Shown in pieces: positions 1-10,621 of a stretch of 64,000 nt of DNA. The notes under the pieces were generated by a model that did no database searches, was not told the DNA's origin, and saw nothing but the letters and a program-made list of their open reading frames with translations. Position 1 is the stretch's first letter, and each line of letters begins with the position of its first letter. The stretch is from the NCBI GenBank assembly GCA_963422465.1, contig OY730169.1, positions 4,526,001 through 4,590,000 on the forward strand. The letters are read 5' to 3'. The position numbers were made by a program, and so were the translations under genes. Origin of the DNA: Lichina pygmaea (Eukaryota; Ascomycota; Lichinomycetes; Lichinales; Lichinaceae).

Positions 1-230
1 TTCGAGCTTGTGCAGGTGACGTGGACATCGGATGCAGGCACTACAATGAAGTAGAGGTCGACGCCGATGACTTTGAAGCGTGGGAAGGTGTGGCTCAATG
101 ACTCGGGCTGCACGGATCCACGGTATTCCGATGGCGCATAGAAGTTGGCGTATTCTACCCTGAGCAGAGAAGCGGCATCTTCGAGCTTCTCGGTTGGTAC
201 ACAAACCTCCCAATCCTTGCGGATCAAGAG
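1..230 (-). CDS. Hypothetical fungal protein, internal exon, cut by the left edge
   Basis: An open frame of about 76 codons on the minus strand runs off position 1 without a stop and is closed upstream by a TGA near 231. The translation is protein-like, with the segments KDWEVCVPTEKLEDA and SLSHTFPRFKVIG followed by a hydrophobic stretch LYFIVVPASD. The composition and the Pro-Arg-Phe motif recall a large set of uncharacterised ascomycete proteins (inference from memory, no database was searched). No start codon is visible, so the exon probably begins at a splice acceptor near 216-225 (minus-strand CGCAAG before GATTGG). The function is unknown. It could be part of an intact gene lying to the left or another fragment of the degraded neighbourhood. 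Confidence 0.5.
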
Positions 231-1141
231 TCAGTCAAGCAGCAAGATTTGTTGCGCAGCATGTTAGAACACAGCAGATCGGCTGGAGAAGGAACAAACA
301 AAGCGAACCCTCGAAGCGCCGTAGCACATCAAGGCCGAAACTCCAACACCACAGCAAGGGCCAACTCCTCCACCCTCCAATATCTGCATCAGACGAAGAA
401 TCTCGGTTATCCCATGGCCTCCGCACGAAGCCTCCTTGTCTCTTGACAGTCCGTAGATCGGCTTGTCGACATGTGAGCTGTCGTTACTGCCGCTCTTGAC
501 TCCGCTCATGGCTTGGACTCCCTCAATCATGTTCGGGGGAAATCGACATTGTCGACTGGCACGACTGTACAGTACCGGTAGTAGTACCCCGCCACGCCCG
601 CCTGAGGCGCTACACCCGCGGTGCCTGACTGACTTCGCGATGCGACTACGCTACCCACCCGGTTGGAGAGATTAGGGTGTTGTCGCCTGAGCTTAGCGGG
701 TCGTTGATGGTTGAGCCAGAGGTGAGTGACTGAGTGACCGCAGGTGGGCGACGCAGAGTCTGGCTGAGCATAAAAAGCCGGCTGGGTGCCTGGGTGAGAA
801 GGCGTCTGTCCGAGAGAAGTACAGAGAGAGTCTGTGGCTGTGTTTCTCGGAGAGCTTCGATCAGTTGCCCGGAAAGGCTGGTTAGCTATCTACTCAGTTG
901 TTTCTGCTACTTCTAGAGCGCTGGCCTACGGTACCGTACCGTACCGTACCGTATCGCCCTGTCAGCTGTTCTTGCCCCAGTACGTATGTAGAGATATCCC
1001 GGACGCCTCCCACCCTCGGTTGTCTGTTGGTTTGTCTTTTTGTGCATGGTGGCCTTGAGTCGAAGACACTTTTTAGAGCCTACCTTGACTGTCGACAGGC
1101 TACTCGTACTGCGAGCAGAGCTCTTAAAAAGCTCTCTTTGC
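231..1141. other. No supported gene; (GTACC)n micro-repeat inside
   Basis: Open frames here overlap on both strands, lack recognisable motifs and have no consistent codon pattern, so none is called. The only structure I see is a perfect tandem GTACC pentamer run at 931-953. Confidence 0.6.
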
Positions 1142-1417
1142 TTACGGTACCGGCAGAGTAGTTAATGGTTCTTTCCGGCTCGATATATCTCTAGGACAAA
1201 GAGCAGCCCAGCTCTGTAACTTACGGTAGTGCTCTGTGAATACGTGACAAGGTACTTCCGTATGCTCAAGCTCTGTTGGCTTCTCCGGGACTAATGAACA
1301 AACCCCGTTGTTTCTGTCGGCAAACTTGAATTGAAACATACCGTACATGACATCCTGGTCTTGATTCCAGATGACTGCACTACAATATCTATCCCCTACC
1401 GTAGGTAGCCGTTCCAA
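1142..1417 (-). pseudogene. Possible C-terminal fragment of the uncharacterised family also seen at 9476-10621
   Basis: The 91-codon frame contains AVIWNQDQDVMYGMFQF, which resembles GSILWNEDQDVVFMFQ in the interrupted gene at 9476-9766. Both segments sit near the C-terminus of their frames. Nothing upstream on the minus strand (1418-1640) continues the match, so this would be an isolated C-terminal piece. The first Met is not at a plausible start. Only the short core matches well, so a chance resemblance is not excluded. Confidence 0.4.
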
Positions 1418-1645
1418 GAAGACAGTTGAAGTACTAGAAAGCTGGTAGCGGGCCTAGGAATGATCTAGGCACATCTACGGCCCGGATTGTCAAGGCAGCG
1501 GGAAAGAGCTATCACGGGAGTCTCTAAGCATTCGACAAGATAACCATCGGACGCGGGCATTCGCCATTGCAAGTATGCAAAGAGCTGCAGCCCAGCGGAT
1601 ACCAGCCCGGATCTTCAAGGCGGCAGGAGCGCTCGGAGGCCTCAC

Positions 1646-1847
1646 CATCGTCAGACCCAAAGGCGCGTACGATTCTGGTGCGGGTGTAGACTCGAACGAT
1701 GACGGTGACACCGGCGAGGGACGTAAAGATGATAGATGAGATGATCAGCGACCGCACGGTGAACTCGGGATCATCGAAGTTGGGGATGCCCCCTGGCGGA
1801 GGCGGCATGGCCGGAAGCTGGGCATGAGGGTCTTGCGTGAATGCCAT
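1646..1847 (-). pseudogene. N-terminal exon of a rhodopsin-domain (PTH11-like) membrane protein, apparently truncated
   Basis: Starting at the ATG at 1847, 67 codons read MAFTQDPHAQLP, then a proline-rich PPPPGGIPNFDDP, a hydrophobic helix beginning SLIISSIIFTSLAGVTV, and VYTRTRIVRAFGSDDG. This order (proline-rich start, first membrane span, YT+x+I, FGxDD) is typical of the fungal rhodopsin-domain integral membrane family. The frame ends at a good donor, GTGAGG, at 1645. Downstream on the minus strand I find no second exon carrying the remaining six spans of the family (usual length about 350 residues). It is therefore probably a relic. A distant downstream exon cannot be excluded, but the fragment at 1142-1417 belongs to another family. 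Confidence 0.5.
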
Positions 1848-3863
1848 GACTGAACAGCTCACGTGGTATGTGCACTGCTCCAGTCACAAGTCCGAGAGGG
1901 CCGACATGATCCTCTCAGTATCGCTGAGAGGCCGGTTCTCCGGCGGTCTCGTGCGTGGGGAAGGCTCCTCTTATGGCAGCGACGCTCCCGTTCTTGTGCG
2001 CCAGTTGCGGGTGACCCACCACCGTTCGACTGCGAGGACGACAATGTTCTCAAGGAGAAGAACAAACATGTTGGGGGGGGGGGGGGGGGGGGGCCTGTGG
2101 AGGGCTTCTCCGCGGGCTGTTTTATCCCACGCAAGTCTATGATACTGGAGCAGTATGGGCCGGACCGAAGACCAGTCGTACACCCTCCCGCTGAGGTCCC
2201 AAAGGGAATATAAAAGAAAGAGTACTTCCGTAGATGCAGCACATCTGCGCGCTCCCCAGCGCCGCCCAAGAGCTCTCTGCAGGAAAAGCAAACTCGCAGT
2301 CTTGTTGCAGTACAATATGGTCTGGTAGGTCTGGATGCCACTGCCGCATCATCAGTACCTGTACGGTAGCGCTCACAATCGAGCGCGCTTCTTTGCCGGG
2401 GCGGAGCAGGTGAGGATCCGCCTTCCTATTCGACGAAAGTGAAGTCCACGGGGGCGGTGGTGGACCTGGTGGGGCTCGCCGGCCATTCCACTTGCTTCGA
2501 AGCACAAGCGTCGAAGGGGGTGATTCTCCGATATGCGCTCGGTACGTACTTACATACCTATTGTATGTAGACATGTCTCCATTCAAATACCATCTGATGG
2601 TACGTACTCCCGTACGTACTTTCCGTTGACTCCTCGGCGAGTACGAACGCGAGCCAATCCTCGATAGGGCTTGACGTACTGTAGACGGACCGGGACGATC
2701 CATCGACGGGGCCTGACATGTCGAGATGCAAGACAGCCGTCGACGCCATTGCCCGGCTCGCGCGGCGGATATGTCCGATGCCGGCTCGATCTCCCACGCT
2801 ACCGGAAGCGAGCGGGTCGGGAAGGGCTGGCACGGCCGGCCACGGCCGAGATGTGCTACATTCGTCTCCGAGTGTCACGATGCACTGAAGTTATGTAACA
2901 CTATTGAAGGCATGTAGGGATCGAAGCTTGGTACAGTACGTACTATATATCTAGACGTTGCAAGTGGCTCGTCAATGATGGTCCGCTGCTAAACCCTGCA
3001 ACGTGTACCGTATCAGAGAGCTGTCCAAGATACGGCGACGACTGCCGTTGTAGCTTCAGTTGAAAACGGACGCACAGATCGGCTTCCTCAATTCGACAGC
3101 ATGACTGAATCGCGGCTTGTAGGCTGAAGTAAGGACGACCGTCTACAAGTATGGCAAAGCTGTACAGCAGCACAAGGCTTTGAAAACGTCAACTTGCCTT
3201 GGAGTGGGTAGCTTGTAAGCTTCTCTCGAGACATCCCGCATGTTTTGAGCTGTCCCGGGGTCGAGGTTTCGATGACAGTCAGCAAATGGACAGGCCCGTC
3301 GGTGTCCAGTGCCACCGGATAGACTCTGCTCAGCCGCACTCGACGCGAACTGCCTCGACACAGAGCCGGCTGGTCTGCACTAACATCACGTTCGGCGGTA
3401 ACTTTGTGCTGTAGATAGTGCTGGTGAATGGACTGCATGATGATAGCAGAGAGGTTGGATGGATAGACGCAATCGTCTCGACGGTCTGTCCATGCCTTAT
3501 TTACCAATAGTCCACTGAGTTGCATGCCTAAATTTTCAAGGATGCTGGGCTCGGGTGAACATCATATTGCAGCAGACGAAAGAGGGATATTCCTGCAAGG
3601 TACGAGATTGGCACATTTGGATCAGGTCATCCATTTCCGGCATCTCCAGTACCAGTATGGCAATACTCCGAATAGGTGGAAGGAAAATTGAGATTGAAAA
3701 TAATGAAGCGGCCCCCGATACTTTCAAGAGATTGCCATACACCACGCCATCCCATTGCTCGAGAGCGGCAGAAACAATGCGATTCAGTCATTTCGGCGTA
3801 TCGCTGCCGAACAACATCCTGTTCCAGGCTCTTTGAAGGAAACCTTCCTGTGTCATTGCAGCA
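1848..3863. other. No supported gene; G21 tract and short TACGTA clusters
   Basis: Long overlapping frames exist on the minus strand (for example around 2137-2703 and 3088-3525) but they show no family motif, so I do not call them. A run of 21 G lies at 2073-2093. TACGTA-type words occur near 2540, 2600-2620 and 2935. Confidence 0.55.
2073..2093 (+). repeat. Homopolymer run of 21 G
   Basis: Uninterrupted G21 on the plus strand. It is one of several 17-21 nt G or C runs in the window (7249-7269, 14748-14764, 39055-39074, 56464-56480). Confidence 0.9.
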
Positions 3864-4501
3864 TCAACAAATCAGGCAGCTGTCCATATAGCCCAGCACG
3901 GGCCTGATCAAGTCCCTTGTAGGACTTCGCAGCACGTTCTTCGGAATGGAAGTGACACGTACCGGTTGCCGTTGCTTGCCAATGTTGTCTTGAAACCATG
4001 GACTGCCGACGTGCTTCTGTTGACACCCATCAGAATTTCAGTCACTTATCTTAGCAGCACACGGGGCACGCGGTAAGGGTCAATAGGACTGACTGGTACA
4101 CGCAGCGAAAACAAGATCACCACCACTGATCACTCGAACAGAGAGAGGATGAGACGAAGACGGCAAGAAGCTCTCACCTGTCCCAGGTCCCTGCCCGCAG
4201 CCTGCTCCGACGGTCTCTTGCGCGTGCCAGCAGCAGTGAGTCCTGTTGCCGTCCCGCCTCGTCGGGAGTACGCCTTTTCGATGTTCTGGACGCCTTCGGT
4301 GTGGAGCAACGACGATATCACGTTGCCTGGACTCAACTTGCCGACCACGTGGGGTCCCTGGCGGTTGGGATTGCTGCCGGGCGGTGCGTCCATGGCCTCG
4401 CTCGTGCGTAGAGAGTAAAGGAGGCTGGGTGCCCGCTTCGTCTGCTGGCCCGGGCTTGTCTCGGGCTCTGTCGACCCGGATGGCCTGGCTGCGGCGGCCA
4501 T
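3864..4501 (-). CDS. Small conserved fungal protein of unknown function (two exons)
   Basis: The model is exon 1 at 4501-4178 and exon 2 at 4016-3864, predicting 158 residues. I chose the ATG at 4501 (MAAAARPSG) because the longer frame above it has no ATG. Exon 1 ends at GTGAGA. The intron carries a CTGA-type branch sequence and ends in CAACAG. The joined frame contains GNVISSLLHTEGVQNIEKAY and, across the splice, RDLGQKHVGSPWFQDN. The pattern of a short NIEKAYSR segment followed by a Gly/Gln-rich tail recalls small uncharacterised ascomycete proteins. The function is unknown and there is no signal peptide or membrane span. A further GTACGT at about 3962 could be a second donor, so the last ~30 codons are the least certain part. 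Confidence 0.6.
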
Positions 4502-5420
4502 GAGTCCGTTGCAATTGGCCTCCCTGTTCGTCGGAGGACGAAAGTGGGTGTGTTCAGGGACTTCTTCAAGGAAGTGGGGCTTTTGCAAAGGTGAGCAACG
4601 GTTGGGTCGATGTTGCGATATGCAACAGTCGACTGATCATGGGCACATCACGCACGGCTATCGAGTCCTGGAGCGGTAGCAAAGCACCGAACAAGTACGG
4701 ACTAGGCACAGAACCAGGCCTAATTACAACAAAGCGGTACCCAAGCAGGTAGTAGCCCAAGAGCTACTACTACGGTACCTGTACCTTACGCTCGAAGTGT
4801 CCACCCGGATTCGCGATCGATGACAAAGAATGTAGGGCGTCATGACTTCGAGATCGATGTCATTGTCCGGTTCCTGCTGTATCCGGAGGGGGCTGTCGAT
4901 AAAAGAGGGTTACGTTACGTAAGGAGTCGAGGATGACTAAGTGTATGAATGTCACTACTGGTAATCTTAGGTACGTACGTTACGTACTGTATGGTAGAGT
5001 ACGGGGTACTCCGTACGTATCTACGTATGTACGGGGTGCTGTAAGTAGCCCTCTCGAGATTTCCAACCTGAGCGCAGGTGCTTTCAGTAAGAAGGGCAAG
5101 TACAAGTAAAGGACATGGTATCATAAAGAGACTTTTGACCTACGATGCGATCCTGGGTGAAATGGTGAACAATGATGAAAACGACCCCAGTAACGACGGC
5201 CGTTTCCGCCCGAAGATCTCCCAAGTCTGGCCTCGAACAGTTCCCCCTCACAAATGTCCGTTTCGGGCTGTGTGACGCTGGTTGTCACTGTAGCATGACT
5301 TCCGCCACATCTAAGCTGGATGGGCCAAGCGTAACCCTATAGATTGTGATGCGTCGGAATTGGTGAAAGTTTGGCGGCGGCGGCGGCGGCGGCGGCCAAG
5401 AGGCGGTGGGATGCAACCCC
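4502..5420. other. Intergenic, no gene; TACGTA cluster and GGC run
   Basis: This spacer lies between the small conserved gene and the 3' end of the Mak11 gene. It contains a dense cluster of TACGTA-type palindromes at about 4966-5040 and a (GGC)n run at about 5373-5397 just beyond the Mak11 stop codon. No credible coding frame was found. Confidence 0.6.
4966..5040. repeat. Cluster of TACGTA-type palindromes
   Basis: About 75 bp made largely of overlapping GTAC, TACG and ACGT words, including GTACGTACGTTACGTAC. Such a segment could fold back on itself. It is representative of similar clusters throughout the intergenic space of the window. Confidence 0.75.
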
Positions 5421-7050
5421 TCAGCCGACTGTTGCGCTGACCGGCCCCGTCATGACAAAGGCCACGAGGCACGTGATTCTGAGACCCGTCTCGGAGGCGC
5501 CGAGCAGTCGCCCAATCTGGGCCGCATGTGCCTTCCTGTGTCCAGCAGCCTTGTTCCTGGTGGAGCTTAGGTCGGGCGTTGCGTCGGTACTACCGTTGGC
5601 GATGGAGCCCTCTGCTTGCATGAGCTCGGACGGCTTGACATGCCAGAGCCGGATGCTGCCATCGCTGCTGCCCGTTACCACCAGCAAGGTGTCTTCTGCC
5701 TCGGTCTCGGACGGGTCGACCCTCAGCGGCAAAAGTACAAAGTCCTTGACTCGACCGGAAAGCCCGACACCGTTGCCTCCAAGCTCTCCCAAGATCCGAG
5801 CGTTGGGGATGGCGGCGTCCGATGGCGCCTCTCCGTCGACCGCTTGGCCCTCCTCGCCGGTCGAAAAGAAGACGACTCTCCCGTCTTCCGTCGAGGCCGC
5901 CAAGGTGGTCGTCGATGGATCGTGCCCAGACGCCGCCCCTGCTGGAAAGCCCGGCAGCGTCACGTACCGAACTTGACATAACTTCGACGGAGGCGAAGCC
6001 AACACCAGGCATCTTGGCCTGCAGTTCTGCCACGCAAATCACACGATCAGCTTTCGCCGATCGAGTGTGGCCTCCCAGAAACACGCTCACCGACTGATAC
6101 ACCACCGCACCGCGGTCGTGGCAGACGACGAACTGATCTCCGGTGCTGTTCCAGGCCATCTTCCTCGCCTCGCCCGTGCTCCATTTCGATCCCCCGACGG
6201 CCTGCAAGATGGTCTTGTCGAACCTGAGCACACCAGCCTTCCTTCCCGTCACCAGATTCCATAACCGCATACAGCGCTCGCCTTTGCTGACACTCAACAT
6301 CACCTTCCTGCTCGGGTGGACCGCGAAAGCATTGATGCCAGAGGGCACGGCCCCCGGGGGAGCCGTGTCGCCGCTTGGCCGCCCCTGAGTCCGAGGTAAA
6401 GGCGCCTTGATGGTCGACAAGGCCGTCCAGTCCCGCGTTCGTGTGATGGCGACGGTGTTGTCCTCGGCCGACGAGAGCAGCTTCGAGCGCGTCGGAAACT
6501 CGAGCGCCGTGACGGCTGCGGAGTGATGAAGCAGCGACCCCAATTCCCTGTTCTTCGGGTTCTCCACGGCCGGCGTCTCGGTCAGAGTCGGAAGGCTAGG
6601 CCAGCTTGCATCATCGGCCGGAGGGCCGGTCGACAGCTGATAGAGGTTGATGCGTTCGTCTGTACCTCCGCTGGCCAGAATGACCTTCGAGCCCGGCTTC
6701 GCGCCCTCCGCACGAGAGACCGGCGAGACGGCCAGACATCGGATGGCCGAGGAATGGGCATTGAAGAGAAAGGTGTCGGCGAAAAGGCAGCCCGGTTTCC
6801 CTTCGTTCGAGTTCGATCGCGGCGACGGTAAGGTTGCCGTGACGCCGTGTAGGATTCGCTCGTACGAACCCACAACGACCTGGATCGTCCGTCGTGGGCC
6901 ACTGTACTCTTGACACGACCGAGCCAGAGCGGTGACCGTGGAGCTATCTACTCCTCCATCGCGACTGTCGTCGGCATCGCCAGGTGACGGTGACGGTACC
7001 GATGGCCTGACGTCCCTGCCAGGGTTAGCGTTCCGTTTCCTCTTGCCCAT
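5421..7050 (-). CDS. mak11: Mak11/PAK1IP1-like WD-repeat protein, 60S ribosomal subunit assembly
   Basis: The model is exon 1 at 7050-6091 and exon 2 at 6026-5421, 521 residues. The 64-nt intron has donor GTGAGC, branch CTGAT and acceptor GGCAG, and is phase 0. The start MGKRKRNANPG is basic, as expected of a nucleolar protein. WD-type units are visible, for example ASGGTDERINLYQLS near residue 130, LSSAEDNTVAI, RCMRLWNLVTGRKAG and, in exon 2, VVTGSSDGSIRLWHV. In yeast Mak11 acts in pre-60S maturation; the human relative is PAK1IP1. Assignment rests on the order and wording of the repeats and on length (yeast protein about 470 residues). Another WD-repeat nucleolar protein is the main alternative. 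The gene stands alone between unrelated spacers. Confidence 0.8.
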
Positions 7051-7248
7051 CCTGGGTTCTGCGATGGGAGGAGGCCTTTTCTATTTTCAACCTAGCACGA
7101 TGCAGGAATGCCACGGATTCCCTGGGGGCCTTGCAAGATGGTTGAATAAATATGCCTCCTGTCCCCCTTGAAGTGATCCACCTGAAAAGTTGTTGTCATT
7201 ACTAATGAAAATATCGCTGAACCCCAATAGTAGGTTTTAGGGCAGGGC

Positions 7249-7269
7249 GGGGGGGGGGGGGGGGGGGGG
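7249..7269 (+). repeat. Homopolymer run of 21 G
   Basis: Uninterrupted G21, about 50 bp outside the left arm of the MITE-like element and close to the 5' end of the Mak11 gene. Confidence 0.85.
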
Positions 7270-7314
7270 TTTTGTGGGGGGGCCGTCTGATAGTGATGAG
7301 ACGGCATCAAGAAT

Positions 7315-7870
7315 TACGGACAACTAATGCGATGCCCCCCCCCCTCTATGCAACTTTTTGCTTACCATACCCCCCCACTGCCCCCTCGTTACTACCATGC
7401 CCCCCTCGCCTGCTGGTACGTACCTCAGTACGAAGTACACGCCCTACACCCAGCCGAGCCACCAAAATCTAAGTACTTTTCAAAGCCGACCAGGATCCAA
7501 GTGTCATAAGTTTTGGGGGCATCACACAGCACACATTTCTCAGTCGAACTTGTTTCCTAGTCACACCCAGTGTCCAGGTCTATGCTCCTGTAGTCTGACC
7601 TCAATTTTGATACTGCTTATGGCATGTTAGAGGGTGTGGAGATTCCGTCAGCTGCGTGGAGTCAAGCGGTCGGGGCATGAGCCGCTGACTTGTCAATAGT
7701 TCTAGGGTATTTATACTCTCCCGGGGATCTTTGCTGATTCCAAGGTACCAAGTTACGTACCGCTAAGTGGGGGGGGCATGGAAGCACGAAGGGGGGGCAT
7801 GGTAAGCAAACAGTTGCATAGAGGGGGGCATCGCATTCATTGCCCGCAAGAATTAATGGACAATTGCTCC
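7315..7870. mobile_element. MITE-like element with ~100-bp inverted arms
   Basis: The segment at about 7318-7440 reappears as an imperfect reverse complement at about 7745-7865. Shared words in order are AATGCGATGCCCCCC, TCTATGCAACT, TTGCTTACCAT followed by a C run, CCATGCCCCCC and GGTACGTA. The arms enclose about 300 bp with no open frame of note. This is the architecture of a non-autonomous DNA element (MITE) or a fold-back element. I could not identify a target-site duplication or the exact termini, and I see no transposase in the window to mobilise it. The arms differ mainly in the length of their C runs, which suggests the insertion is not very recent. Confidence 0.6.
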
Positions 7871-8070
7871 CGTACTGTACGGAGGGCCGCGCCAAAAGTA
7901 TTCGGAAAGATTTCTATATGAGTGACAAAACTCGTGAGACTATCCCTCCATTCCCTTCCCAGTTGTTATCATGATTCTTGTTGTTGTCCACTACCACCCC
8001 ACCACCCCAGTGGGTTGAGGTCCTCAAGTCTGAAGTCCTTGAGCATCTTCTCATAAAGCTCAGTCTTCTT

Positions 8071-8153
8071 CCCACTCTGAGCTGTCACTATTCTCATTAT
8101 TGTTATCATCACTGTTGCTGTTCTTGTCCACAGGGTTTATAGCACAACTACCG
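8071..8153 (-). other. Short coding-like relic, acidic/Asn-rich
   Basis: A minus-strand frame of about 27 codons reads CAINPVDKNSNSDDN followed by an Asn/Glu/Ser-rich acidic tail ending EWEED and a stop. It looks like a C-terminal tail of a larger protein, and the flanking frames are broken. I cannot name the family. A worn transposase tail is possible but not shown. Confidence 0.25.
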
Positions 8154-8609
8154 ACTAAAGCAACCGTCTATCAAGAAGAGGAGAAGTCTGTCTCATTAAG
8201 GTCCTCGAGGGCTCAGAGCTATATGGCCCTGCCTGACTAAGCTAGCTAGCCTGCGGGCCTATGGCCGCAACAGTTCATGACTGGATGGTAGCTACAGTGA
8301 AAACATGACTTGACAGATTTGATAGATTGTGCTGAAAGAAAAGTCTGCAAGATTACTGATATGCTTCACAGGTACACCTTCTTCAAGAAGAGCAAGCACA
8401 CATACTTTCTATGCAATGCTGATGCTTTTGATGGTTCTGGTTGAGCAGTGGTATGGGGTCGGGTGGGGTGGCTTTTGGTGGTGGGGATAGTCTCATCACT
8501 TTTTGGTGGGATTCCGAATACTTCTGTCGCCAGCTCCCGTACTTCCCTCGACGTAACGTACGTTACGTACCAGTACGCACATTTTCCCCCACAAATGTCC
8601 CTCATCCTA

Positions 8610-8655
8610 CGGAGTACTTCCATGCCCCCCTTGCCTACTCGTACGGTAGCATTTT
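8610..8655 (+). repeat. Solo arm related to the MITE-like element
   Basis: The word CTTCCATGCCCCCC followed by TACTCGTACGGTAG matches part of the arms at 7381-7440 and 7756-7790. It suggests a further, incomplete copy of the same element. Confidence 0.4.
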
Positions 8656-9475
8656 AGTTCCAAGAGAACCTCCAGATCACCAATAATTTAGACAGAGTAC
8701 GGGTACGCACACCCCAAGCATGCATCTCTTCTCCGAAGGGTGCGGAGCAGTCCCACACAAGTGCTAGGTCCAACGCAAAGCATCTCCTTCTTTGTTTACT
8801 TTATCGTTGCCACCAGACATGATCGTAGGCCAGAAAGATGGTCATGTTCAAAAAGTGGACGGTATGATTGTGCTGTTGATTTCCCAGCATACCCTGCCCA
8901 AATCTCGACTGATACCTCCATCCTCGTGTAGATATCCAGGCTGATTCAGAGATACATCTATAGGAAAAGGTGTATTTGAGTCGGCATTCTTCAGCGAAGA
9001 GTGCATGCTGGTAAAATAAGCTACCTGTTTTACGTTGGTAGAACTTTTACAGCCTGTAGTGGAACGATGACAAGTTGGCGAGATGGTCGATCTCATTCAG
9101 GAAGACTAGCTAATCAGCCATGTGCCCCTCGAGCCCGAAGTTCTATTGCTAGGGCGAACCCCAAGAGGAGGTACAGCGTCATCATCCTCCAGCGAACACT
9201 CACTTCCACGGTTGCCTACTTATCCTCATGTTAGATATAGTCAAATAGCAGGGACAGACCGGATATACTTTACCTTGCAACAAGCGATACAGACACCTTT
9301 CCCATCCAGACTGCTCGGAGCAACACGCACGCCTCAATAGCGACCTTTATCGCTTAGGAGCCAGATACCAAGTCAGTAGTGTTCAATGTTAGATGTACTT
9401 GCCAGACACATTTGCCGGACGATTCACTCTTGTGTTTCCAACTTCCAACAGGTAGCCCTTTGACAATTTTCGTGG

Positions 9476-10621
9476 CTACTCATCTGTGCCAATTTGCGAC
9501 AGTGTGTACCCGAGGTCGCTCAGCTCATCTAGCGGGGTTGAGTAGGGGAAGTTGTTGTTCGCAGACTGAAACATAAAAACCACATCTTGATCTTCATTCC
9601 ACAAGATCGATCCGCAGCAGCCAGCTCGAAGATAGCCCTTCCCGTTCCCAAAGTAAGTGATCTTCGCGGGGACAAATTGCCGTGTCAGGCCGGGCACAGG
9701 CTCGATCGATCCCCCCATGAAATGACCATCGGCGTGTCCATTGTCTCCCGTGTTGATGTTCGCCACGTTGTAGACTCGACACCTTCCACCCGCTTTGTGT
9801 CACGAAACGTGACATTGTCGTCTGACTTGGATGAGGACGTCTCTCGAGCATGGGTCCGACTGCCCATAAGCTTTCCCAAAGCTAGGTCAGACCTGGGCGA
9901 CCGCCACACCACAGTGCCAGCTTGGTTCCCCGACCTGTCTGGGTGATAGCCTGCGTCGGTGTTTTATGGGAAGCCATGAGAGGCGCACGTCATGTACTTC
10001 ACTCCGTTGTTGGTAACGCACACCCCGGACGTCGTGGGCGTCGTGGACATCGTGGACATCGTGGACATCGTCTAGTCATCCTTGTTCGCATCTGACATGA
10101 GAATGATGCCTGGTCGCATAGCCATCTCGTAGTCAATGTCATCGGCTTCGACATCGGTAGGCTTCTTCAGACACAAAGCGTCGAACTTTCTTCCCCTTGC
10201 ATTGAACGCGAAGCCTAAGCCCACACGTCCAACACATCGAGGAACTCGAGAGCGCCAGTCGGGTGGCACTTCTCCCCTTCACGTCCGCCACAAACCGGAC
10301 CGCAAGCCATTCCACACGCAAAACGTCCAGGCCTCTTTGCATAAGCTGTGTTGCCAAGTGTTTGATGTTGGACCAACTGGGGAAGATCCGCTGCTGCAGC
10401 GCCTGATATTGGCTGTCCACGACAAGATCGATGGGTTCTCCGTTCCCGGAGTCGCCGAAGTCCAGTGGATGGTAGAATCTGTCAGTGGTGAGGAAGACTG
10501 ATATACCAGCGATCGACAGAGGCCAGGGTTTGTCAGGTAGTTCTCGAAATCGCAGAACAAGTATCGGAGGTAGAAAGCCAGCGGCTACGCAATTGGCGAA
10601 CAGCGAAACTGTCGCCTCCAT
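9476..10621 (-). pseudogene. Interrupted copy of an uncharacterised fungal family
   Basis: Reading the minus strand from the ATG at 10621, one finds KPWPLSIAGISVFLTTDR and LDFGDSGNGEPIDLVVDSQ, then in a second frame (10269-10072) YEMAMRPGIILMSDANKDD, then TTSGVCV and CASHGFP, then GYHPDRSGNQAGTVV, then a third frame (from about 9800) with ANINTGDNGHADGH, LTRQFVPAKITYFGN and a terminal YLRAGCCGSILWN. That is the order of conserved blocks I associate with a common ascomycete family of unknown function. Between blocks there are at least two in-frame stops (TAG at 10074-10072, TAA at 9966-9964) and frame changes near 10270 and 9800. Some of these could be short introns, but the two stops lie in one continuous frame, so the copy is probably dead. 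CAG-to-TAG and CAA-to-TAA changes would fit RIP. The GxCGS-like C-terminal motif suggests a distant chymotrypsin-like fold (speculative). Confidence 0.6.
10036..10071 (+). repeat. 9-bp tandem repeat inside the interrupted gene
   Basis: Four units of the type CATCGTGGA/CGTCGTGGG in tandem. In the gene's frame on the minus strand the array encodes Thr-Met-Ser type triplets immediately after the TAG stop and before TTSGVCV. Confidence 0.8.

Larger units (their letters stand above)
7051..9475. other. Gene-poor accessory spacer with inverted-repeat element
   Basis: Apart from the MITE-like element (7315-7870), a G21 run (7249-7269), a solo repeat arm (about 8610-8655) and a short coding-like relic (about 8071-8153), I see no gene. 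Small frames at 8366-9340 have no recognisable content. Confidence 0.6.

Noticed and set aside
2137-2703. 188-codon minus-strand frame
   Set aside because: Overlaps other frames of equal length, runs through low-complexity DNA next to the G21 tract and shows no family resemblance.
3088-3525. 145-codon minus-strand frame
   Set aside because: No recognisable domain; basic, Ser-rich composition typical of chance frames in GC-balanced DNA.
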